Assembly: GCA_022839045.1 (NCBI GenBank)
Contig: JALHDI010000018.1
Span: forward strand, 1-36,566
DNA length: 36,566 bases
Reading direction: 5' to 3'
Source: Sporomusaceae bacterium
Lineage (GTDB): Bacteria > Bacillota_C > Negativicutes > Sporomusales_B > UBA7701
The position numbers and the translations under genes were made by a program. Below the pieces are notes generated by a model. That model saw only the letters and a program-made list of their open reading frames with translations, searched no databases and had not been told where the DNA came from. This document shows positions 31,298 through 36,566 of this stretch, in pieces (positions within the stretch are counted from its first letter, which is position 1; every line of letters begins with the position of its first letter).

Positions 31298-32686
31298 TCA
31301 CCTTCTTGTAGAAAAATTTATTCGCCTTGTCCATTGATTGCCGCCGATGACCTTATGAGCGATGTTGACGCAGCCGGTCTCCTTCACGAAGAAGGCCGCC
31401 ACCGTCGCCACCGCGAGCAGGCCGGCGCACATCCAGAATGCCAGTTGAAAGGCTTCCAGGGGGTAAACTTTTACGCCCTGTTCATAGGCTCCCTGCCAGC
31501 CCAGGTCGAGCATCATGCCGAACAACGGCTGAACTAACGCCGCCCCGAGGAAGGGGCCGGCGTTGACAAGTCCGGTGGCTATACCCGTCATGTGCGGCGG
31601 GTTGACTTCCTTGGCACAGGCGAGGGTCAGCGTCATCCCCGCGACGCCGATGCCCAGGATGACGCACAGGGGATAAAGGGCCGCGACCGGCGGCTTGCCG
31701 CCAGGCCAGGCCGTAAGCAACAGCCAGCCGCCAAAGAACAGCGCCATGTTGCAAGCGTAAGGCCAGCGGCGCGAACGGCAGCGGTCGGACAGATACCCCA
31801 TCACCGGCCCCGTCACCATGTAGCCGATCGATACCGCCACCATGTGGCCGGCCGCCTCCACCCTCGTCAGACCGTAAACCTGCATCAGGTAAGGCACGCC
31901 CCAGATGCCGGCGAAGGTGGTAAACACACCGTAGACGGCCGTCGAGGAGATGAGGGGCGGCCAGGTATACCAGTTGGCGATGACGGTACGGAGGCTTTCC
32001 CTGACATTGGTTGTCCCGCCGGCTTGAGCGGCCGGCAATACCCCTTCCGCAGCCTCGATCTCTTCGATCGACGGCCAGCCGAAGGCCCGGGGGCTGTCGC
32101 GCACCACCAGCCAGCAGTAGACCGCCACCACCACGGTGAATAGCGCTACCATAAAGAATGATGCCCGCCAACCGGCACTTTCAACCATCAACGCCAGCGG
32201 CGAAGCCGCAAGGGCGAAACCGAGGTTGCCGATAAATGACGACAGGCCGGACATCGTGCCGAACTCCCGGCTGCGGAACCAGGCGGCGTAGATTTTGACG
32301 ATGTTTATGTAGATGAGCGCCACGCCGGCGGAGGCCAGGAACCGGCCCGCGAACAGCCATGGCAGGCTGGACGCCCAGCCGAACATCACCGTGCCCGCGG
32401 CGGCCACCATCAGGGCGCCGGTGATCGTGCGCCGCGGGCCCAAGGCATCGGCGGCGACTCCGGCAGGGATTTGGAGAGCGGCGTAGGTGTAGAAATAAAT
32501 CGAGGACAGCAGCCCAAGTTCGGCGGCGTGTGTCAGACCGAAATCGCGCGCCACGTCCTCCGCGACCACGCCCATGGCGAAGCGGTGGAAGTGGGATAAG
32601 ATGAAGGCGAGCGCCAGCGGCACCAATATCAGCCAGCGCCGTTTTTCGACAAAGCGGACCAGTTTCCTCCAGGAATTTGTTTCCAT
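31298..32686 (-). CDS. MFS transporter
   Basis: 462 residues with about 12 membrane helices in two halves. The loop between helices 2 and 3 reads GVAADALGPRRTITG and its repeat in the second half is GYLSDRCRSRRWP, both typical of the major facilitator superfamily. SHFHRFAMGVVAEDVARDFGL at the start and FRSREFGTMSG recall organic-anion/sugar-acid type carriers, but the substrate cannot be named. AGGGG lies 7 nt before ATG 32686. It heads a three-gene run with DUF3842 and the thioesterase. Confidence 0.92.
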   Translation of the reverse strand: METNSWRKLVRFVEKRRWLILVPLALAFILSHFHRFAMGVVAEDVARDFGLTHAAELGLLSSIYFYTYAALQIPAGVAADALGPRRTITGALMVAAAGTVMFGWASSLPWLFAGRFLASAGVALIYINIVKIYAAWFRSREFGTMSGLSSFIGNLGFALAASPLALMVESAGWRASFFMVALFTVVVAVYCWLVVRDSPRAFGWPSIEEIEAAEGVLPAAQAGGTTNVRESLRTVIANWYTWPPLISSTAVYGVFTTFAGIWGVPYLMQVYGLTRVEAAGHMVAVSIGYMVTGPVMGYLSDRCRSRRWPYACNMALFFGGWLLLTAWPGGKPPVAALYPLCVILGIGVAGMTLTLACAKEVNPPHMTGIATGLVNAGPFLGAALVQPLFGMMLDLGWQGAYEQGVKVYPLEAFQLAFWMCAGLLAVATVAAFFVKETGCVNIAHKVIGGNQWTRRINFSTRR

Positions 32687-32699
32687 ATCGGACCCCTAT

Positions 32700-32724
32700 A
32701 AAAAAAGCACGCCGTCAGGCATGC
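32700..32724 (-). terminator. Intrinsic terminator after the damaged tRNA-Arg
   Basis: On the minus strand GCATGCC-TGAC-GGCGTGC (one T-G pair) is followed by seven T. It lies 17 bp after the CCA end of the tRNA remnant and before the MFS start. Confidence 0.75.
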
Positions 32725-32740
32725 AATTTAGTGTCATTTC

Positions 32741-32789
32741 TGGTGCGCCCGGCAGGAATCGAACCTGCGCACCCGGCTCCGGAGGCCGG
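32741..32789 (-). pseudogene. 3' part of tRNA-Arg(CCG) lacking the D-arm and 5' acceptor strand
   Basis: The anticodon arm CCGGC-CTCCGGA-GCCGG (anticodon CCG), variable loop, T-arm GCAGG-TTCGATT-CCTGC, acceptor 3' strand CGGGCGC, discriminator A and CCA are all perfect. The 25 nt that should form the 5' acceptor strand GCGCCCG and D-arm are instead GACATAGGGCCGGCGG plus TGTGTTATA, which cannot pair with the acceptor strand. It cannot fold as a standard tRNA. Confidence 0.8.
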
Positions 32790-32814
32790 TATAACACACC
32801 GCCGGCCCTATGTC

Positions 32815-32843
32815 TAATAAAACAGAATAACTTTTTTTGTCAA
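32815..32843 (-). promoter_or_regulatory. Promoter driving the damaged tRNA-Arg
   Basis: Perfect -35 TTGACA (32843-32838), 17-bp spacer, -10 TTATTA (32820-32815). The predicted transcript start is about 20 nt before the tRNA anticodon stem. Confidence 0.6.
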
Positions 32844-32847
32844 GTTT

Positions 32848-33234
32848 TTACTTAGGCCCGGCCGGCGTCTCGCAGTAGGGGCAGGTCTTCCAGTCTCTCC
32901 TGAGCTCCTGGCCGCATTTTTCGCACTTCGGCTTCAGCGTGTACCCGCAATACGGGCAATTCTTGAACTCTTCCTTGACCTTGCCGCCGCACATGGGGCA
33001 GTTCATCGTCTCCTCCACAGGCACGGAATCGATGTCGATAACCTCGACCGGCCGTTTGGCGGCCTTCGGTTTGCGGCCGAATATGAGGTAAAGGGGGAGG
33101 AAGAGGATCATAAACGCGAAGGTGCCCAGAGCCCACATCAGGGATGTCCCCGTTTCGTGCCCGAGGCGGCGCGAGTCGTTAAACACCCAGTAAGCGGCAA
33201 AACCGGCGATAAGCAGGCTGATGGTCATCCACAT
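32848..33234 (-). CDS. Two-helix membrane protein with double zinc ribbon
   Basis: 128 residues. Two N-terminal membrane helices (ISLLIAGFAAYWVF and LMWALGTFAFMILFLPLYLIFG) precede a cytoplasmic tail with four CxxC pairs (CPMCGGK, CPYCGYT, CEKCGQE, CPYCETP) that form a tandem double zinc ribbon. Proteins of this kind are widespread in Firmicutes without known function. The start ATG follows GGGGGAAGCATCGT. It ends just upstream of the tRNA-Arg promoter. Confidence 0.85.
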   Translation of the reverse strand: MWMTISLLIAGFAAYWVFNDSRRLGHETGTSLMWALGTFAFMILFLPLYLIFGRKPKAAKRPVEVIDIDSVPVEETMNCPMCGGKVKEEFKNCPYCGYTLKPKCEKCGQELRRDWKTCPYCETPAGPK

Positions 33235-33346
33235 ACGATGCTTCCCCCTCTTGTAAAGACAAATATCTTCTTCGATTATAGCATCCCGGCAACCACGCAG
33301 GCAACATAAAAGCCACGCCCGGCGGCGCGGCTCATATTAGCCACGG

Positions 33347-33442
33347 TCACGGCATGGCCTTCCAGAAAATCAGCGACAGGATCAAAGCGGTGCCGATACT
33401 TTGCAACAGCAGCCTGCCGATATCACCAAAGGTCGCTTTCAT
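33347..33442 (-). CDS. 31-residue single-helix membrane peptide
   Basis: ATG 33442 to TGA 33347. The protein begins MKATFGDIGRLLLQS and continues IGTALILSLIFWKAMP: an amphipathic start, one hydrophobic helix and a short tail. A good binding site (GGCAGGTG) lies 7 nt before the ATG and a near-consensus promoter (TTGAAA, 17 bp, TAAAAT) starts about 35 bp further up. Signal, spacing and hydrophobicity all support a real small gene. KdpF- or MgtS-like regulators of membrane complexes are analogues in size only. Confidence 0.65.
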   Translation of the reverse strand: MKATFGDIGRLLLQSIGTALILSLIFWKAMP

Positions 33443-33475
33443 TCTTTCACCTGCCTTTCCGTCGATAGCAACTAT

Positions 33476-33504
33476 ATTTTAACAGAATTTACAGACAATT
33501 TCAA
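33476..33504 (-). promoter_or_regulatory. Promoter of the 31-residue peptide gene
   Basis: TTGAAA (33504-33499), exactly 17 bp, TAAAAT (33481-33476), in AT-rich DNA divergent from the MFS promoter. Confidence 0.65.
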
Positions 33505-33529
33505 CAAATTTATCGATATTTTTCCGGCG

Positions 33530-33559
33530 CTGACAAGCGCGCATCCGCTGTAGTATATT
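33530..33559 (+). promoter_or_regulatory. Promoter of the Fsr-like MFS gene
   Basis: CTGACA (33530-33535), 18-bp spacer, TATATT (33554-33559), 30 bp before the start codon. Confidence 0.6.
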
Positions 33560-33588
33560 AATATTGTACGCTATAAGGAGATGAACAA

Positions 33589-34788
33589 ATGTCCGAAAAA
33601 ATTGCCAAAGAACCTGTCCTGACATTGCCGCTGATCCTCCTGGCCATCAGCCACGCCGTGACCGATCTCAGCCAAGGGGCTCTGCCCGTGCTGCTACCCT
33701 TTCTGAAGAACGCCTTCGACCTGAGCTACGCCCAGGTAGGCATCATCGTGCTGGCCCAGAATGTCACCTCGTCGGTTATCCAGCCGGCCTTCGGCTATGT
33801 GGCCGACCGGCTCTCCCTGCCGTGGCTCATCCCGGCGGGGGTGCTGGTGTCGGGAATCGGCATCGCCGTCACCGGCCTCGTCGGTTCCTACTCTACCCTG
33901 CTGGCCATTGTCATCGTCACCGGCCTGGGTGTGTCCGCCTTTCATCCCCAGGGTTCGAAGAGCGCCCATTTCGTCAGCGCGAGCAGCCGGCGCGGCCAGA
34001 GCATGGCGGTGTTCTCCGTCGGCGGCAACTTAGGCATGGCCTTGGGCACGATCTTTATGGGTATTCTGCTCACCTTGCCCGGAGCGATGGTCAACACCCC
34101 GTGGTTTCTCCTGCCGGCCGTCATTACCGCGGCGCTTGTCTGGCTGAACCTGCGCCGCGTTTCGCCCCCGGTCCCGGCCGCCACCGCCGGCAAAAAAAGC
34201 CAGCCTGCCACCCGACTGCCCGTTTTCCTGCTTACCGTGCTCCTGGCCTTCATTCTTGTACGCACGACCATTCAGGCGGGACTTACCACGTTCATCCCTC
34301 TATATTATGTCAATTATCTCGGGGGCAGCGCCGTCTACGCCGGCTACCTGTTGTCCGCCTTCATGCTGGCGGGTGTGGTCGGAACCTTCGTCGGCGGCAC
34401 GCTCAGCGACAGGTTCGGCCGCAAGACGCTCATCGTCGGCTCGATGCTGGTAACCTGGCCGTTGCTCGCCCTGTTCCAGTTCACCAGCGGCTTTATGACG
34501 GTCGTGCTCGCGGCCGCGGCCGGTTTTACGCTCATCGCCAGCTTCTCGCCCCTCCTGGTGCTCGCCCAGGAAATAATGCCCGGTTACGAAGCGATGGCCG
34601 CGGGCCTCACTATCGGCTTCAGCATCGGCCTCGGCGGCATCGGCGTCACCGTGCTCGGCTATGTGGCCGACCACTTCGGCGTCCCCAGCGTCTTCAGCGT
34701 CATTTCCGTGCTGCCGGCAGCCACCATCGCCCTCGCCATGCTGCTTCCCGGCGGCTGGTTCAAACGCGACAACCCGTCCGCCGCCTGA
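33589..34788 (+). CDS. Fsr-like MFS efflux transporter (fosmidomycin-resistance family)
   Basis: 399 residues and about 12 membrane helices. ISHAVTDLSQGALPVLLPFL near the N-terminus, the loop GYVADRLSLPWL, GVSAFHPQGSKSAHFVSA in the fourth-fifth helix region and GGTLSDRFGRKTLIVGS in the second half are the marks of the Fsr subfamily. Members export fosmidomycin and other compounds by proton exchange; the natural substrate here is unknown. AAGGAG precedes ATG 33589. It is a single-gene unit ending in a terminator. Confidence 0.9.
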   Translation: MSEKIAKEPVLTLPLILLAISHAVTDLSQGALPVLLPFLKNAFDLSYAQVGIIVLAQNVTSSVIQPAFGYVADRLSLPWLIPAGVLVSGIGIAVTGLVGSYSTLLAIVIVTGLGVSAFHPQGSKSAHFVSASSRRGQSMAVFSVGGNLGMALGTIFMGILLTLPGAMVNTPWFLLPAVITAALVWLNLRRVSPPVPAATAGKKSQPATRLPVFLLTVLLAFILVRTTIQAGLTTFIPLYYVNYLGGSAVYAGYLLSAFMLAGVVGTFVGGTLSDRFGRKTLIVGSMLVTWPLLALFQFTSGFMTVVLAAAAGFTLIASFSPLLVLAQEIMPGYEAMAAGLTIGFSIGLGGIGVTVLGYVADHFGVPSVFSVISVLPAATIALAMLLPGGWFKRDNPSAA

Positions 34789-34807
34789 TTTGCCGATAGC
34801 AAACGAA

Positions 34808-34835
34808 GAAGACCCATCCTCGCGGATGGGTCTTC
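34808..34835 (+). terminator. Terminator after the Fsr-like gene
   Basis: GAAGACCCATCC / GGATGGGTCTTC, a 12-bp perfect stem with a TCGC loop. The T tract that follows is weak (GCTGTTATGTT). Confidence 0.7.
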
Positions 34836-34963
34836 GCTGTTATGTTGACCATAAAGCCGACAAAATAATTTTTAACGGTCCACAGTCATAGGGTTCACCC
34901 GAAAGGTATTATCCCCCGGTTGCCGAATGTATTTATTATCTATTTTCCAAAGGAGGAAGCGAC

Positions 34964-35608
34964 ATGAACGATTTTAAAGCCTGGCATAACGATACTCTAG
35001 GCGCCAAGGCCGTCGAGGCCCTGGCCAAAAACAACTTCCAGGCTACGTACGTCAAGACCCGCAAGGAAGCCATCGACAAGGTGCTGAGCCTCGTCCCGGC
35101 CGACGCCACCGTAGGTATCGGCGGCTCGTGGACCACCGCCGCCGATCTCGGCCTGCCCGGCGTTCTCGAAGGCCGCGGCAACACCCTCTACAACCACGGC
35201 AAGCCCGGCCTGTCCCCCGAAGAGGCCGTCGCCATCCGCCGCCAACAGCTTACCTGCGACGTTTTCCTCACCGGCACGAACGCGATAACGCTGGACGGTA
35301 AACTGGTGAACGTCGACGGCTCCGGCAACCGGGCGGCCGCCATGATTTTCGGACCGAAAAAGGTTATCATCGTCGCCGGGGTAAATAAAATCGTCCGCGA
35401 CGTGGACGAAGCCGAACGCCGCATCGAGCTCTACGCCGCGCCGATCAACAACAAACGGCTGGGCAAGACCAACCCCTGTACGACCACCGGCATGTGCATG
35501 GATTGCCAGGCCCCCGGACGCATCTGCAACGTTACCACTATCATCCGCAAGCGGCTGCCGCTCACCGAAACCCACGTCATCATCGTCGGCGAGGAACTGG
35601 GCTTCTAG
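34964..35608 (+). CDS. LUD-domain (LutC/YkgG-like) protein with C-terminal cysteine cluster
   Basis: 214 residues. The LUD domain shows DATVGIGGSWTTAADLGLP, VFLTGTNAITLDGKLVNVDG and NRAAAMIFGPKKVIIVAG. LutC is part of the lactate-oxidising LutABC complex, but neither LutA nor LutB is here. Near the C-terminus four cysteines in NPCTTTGMCMDCQAPGRICN could hold an Fe-S cluster; LutC lacks them. This stand-alone form is common in anaerobic Firmicutes and has no proven role. AAAGGAGG lies 8 nt before ATG 34964. It is a single-gene unit with a terminator. Confidence 0.88.
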   Translation: MNDFKAWHNDTLGAKAVEALAKNNFQATYVKTRKEAIDKVLSLVPADATVGIGGSWTTAADLGLPGVLEGRGNTLYNHGKPGLSPEEAVAIRRQQLTCDVFLTGTNAITLDGKLVNVDGSGNRAAAMIFGPKKVIIVAGVNKIVRDVDEAERRIELYAAPINNKRLGKTNPCTTTGMCMDCQAPGRICNVTTIIRKRLPLTETHVIIVGEELGF

Positions 35609-35672
35609 ACGCCGCCGTCCGCCGTGCTCCCACTGCGGGAGCCCCCCTCCCGACAATCCAATGATCAGGAAA

Positions 35673-35708
35673 AAAGTGCTCTTTCTGCAAAGAGCACTTT
35701 CCCTTTTC
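35673..35708. terminator. Bidirectional terminator between convergent genes
   Basis: AAAGTGCTCTTT-CTGC-AAAGAGCACTTT, a perfect 12-bp stem followed by CCCTTTTCTT; the preceding A run lets it serve the minus-strand gene ending at 35709 as well. Confidence 0.8.
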
Positions 35709-36170
35709 TTACCCATTAAGCTCGAGCAATCTTCTCGTCTTGTAGGCGATGTTCTCGGTGCTGCCTCTGGGAACAGCCGCCTCATAGCGCTTCGCGGCCT
35801 CGGCCACCAGTTCGGGATCGATACTCGTCGGCACGGCCAGTATGCGGTCGATCCGAGCGGCGAAGTCGTTCGCCGCCGCCGCGGAATCGTCTGCCGCCGC
35901 GCTTACGCCGGCCTCGTCCTTCTTGCCGGCCGTGATGTTGTATTTGGTCAGGTCCTGGCCGAGGATTTGGCTGGCTGCCGCCATATCGGCGTTTCTCAGG
36001 GCTGTCTTGAAGTCGTTCTTGGCCTGGCCGGAAAGCTGCTTGTATCCCTGAAGCACGTTTTCCCGCTCGTTTTCGGGAAGCTGCGCCTTCAGTTCGCGGA
36101 TTTCCCGCGCTTCGCCTTTGCCGAGCGAGCCTAAGGCCGCGGCGCCGAGCAATATGCCGAAGATGTTCAT
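35709..36170 (-). CDS. Hypothetical protein with Ala-rich helical region
   Basis: 153 residues from ATG 36170 (GGGAGG 8 nt upstream). A short N-terminal hydrophobic stretch (MNIFGILLGAAALGSLG) could be a weak membrane or signal segment. The rest is helical and charged (REIRELKAQLPENERENVLQ, QAKNDFKTALRNADMAAASQ) with an Ala/Asp linker in the middle. I do not recognise the family. It stands alone between a terminator and the tRNA-Val region. Confidence 0.7.
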   Translation of the reverse strand: MNIFGILLGAAALGSLGKGEAREIRELKAQLPENERENVLQGYKQLSGQAKNDFKTALRNADMAAASQILGQDLTKYNITAGKKDEAGVSAAADDSAAAANDFAARIDRILAVPTSIDPELVAEAAKRYEAAVPRGSTENIAYKTRRLLELNG

Positions 36171-36413
36171 GCCATATACCTCCCGGTATATTATTCCAGA
36201 TCAATATATTGTGTTCTTCGCCAAAAATGTTCGATTTCCTGCCTACAGCCACAAAATAGGCTATTTGTCGCCTATTTTTGCCCGCTGCTAATGTCAACCT
36301 CTTCGCCATCGGCTGAGGGCCGACGGTCATCATGAATGCCGGCACCGTCCCGGCGGCAGGCCTTTTCCATCAGCGCGTATACGCTCGTCAGGCCGCTCTC
36401 GCCGAGTAGATGA

Positions 36414-36449
36414 CAAAGACGGCTTATCCCTGCGGATAAGCCGTCTTTG
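36414..36449 (-). terminator. Terminator downstream of tRNA-Val
   Basis: CAAAGACGGCTTATCC / GGATAAGCCGTCTTTG is a perfect 16-bp stem with a 4-nt loop, about 35 bp after the tRNA 3' end. The T tract is only TTTG plus flanking bases. Confidence 0.75.
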
Positions 36450-36483
36450 CGTTGCGGGCGGCCGCAACCCTTATTCACTCAGT

Positions 36484-36559
<76 letters not shown>

Positions 36560-36566
36560 AAGTGGT

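Noticed and set aside
36272..36478. A 68-codon open frame on the minus strand
   Set aside because: It runs straight through the perfect 16-bp terminator stem after tRNA-Val, has no binding site and no recognisable product.

Overview
The window reads as chromosomal DNA from a GC-rich, anaerobic, diderm member of the Firmicutes, most likely Negativicutes (Sporomusaceae-like). This is an inference from three kinds of gene. An LptF/LptG-type permease and a lipid-sugar glycosyltransferase cassette imply an outer membrane. The order murI ... rph-rdgB-yfcE, a GlnK/GlnL-type (YcbB-domain) two-component pair and a YvyF-like protein are Firmicutes features. The oxygen-sensitive Fe-S enzymes (two-subunit class I fumarase, an HgdB/HgdC-type pair) fit an anaerobe.

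Layout. 1-2.2 kb: 3' end of a collagen-like/beta-helix surface protein, about 690 bp without a gene, and two small membrane-protein genes. 2.3-4.3 kb: speD (SAM decarboxylase), an RMD1/DUF155 protein and a one-domain small protein. 4.4-8.1 kb (minus): a PhnD-like binding lipoprotein coupled to a membrane GGDEF protein, preceded by a YvyF-like zinc protein. 8.4-12.9 kb (plus): GtrA, a Dpm1-like GT2, an ArnT/PMT-like GT39, a PAP2 phosphatase and LptF/G, a likely envelope-glycolipid modification operon. 13-15 kb: tRNA-Arg, a soluble chemoreceptor-like protein, a mini zinc ribbon, tRNA-Gly, tRNA-Pro and a fold-back repeat. 15-18.2 kb (minus): fumarase alpha/beta with two broken neighbours, a sigma-54 activator that has lost its ATPase core and a C-terminal fragment of an SdhB/FrdB iron-sulfur subunit. 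18.4-21.4 kb: a FadR-type GntR regulator facing a GlnK/GlnL-like two-component pair.

21.4-30.4 kb (minus) is a long, tightly packed run: murI, a membrane-anchored unknown, a CofE-like protein, an HgdB-like protein with its HgdC-like ATPase, a HyuA-like ATPase, an HDAC-family deacetylase with a zinc ribbon, rph, rdgB and a YfcE-type phosphoesterase. Two same-orientation copies of a ~125-bp fold-back element bracket hgdB-hgdC, and a diverged third copy lies at 14.9-15.1 kb. 30.4-36.6 kb holds a 4HBT thioesterase, DUF3842, two MFS transporters, a damaged tRNA-Arg(CCG) with its own promoter and terminator, small membrane and zinc-ribbon proteins, a LUD-domain protein with a Cys cluster, an unknown protein and tRNA-Val.

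The strongest leads are the HgdB/HgdC pair (a possible double-cubane-type reductase system) bracketed by repeats, the chimeric tRNA-Arg transcription unit, the binding-protein/GGDEF signalling pair, and the decayed fumarate/succinate locus. No CRISPR array, insertion-sequence transposase or prophage was seen.
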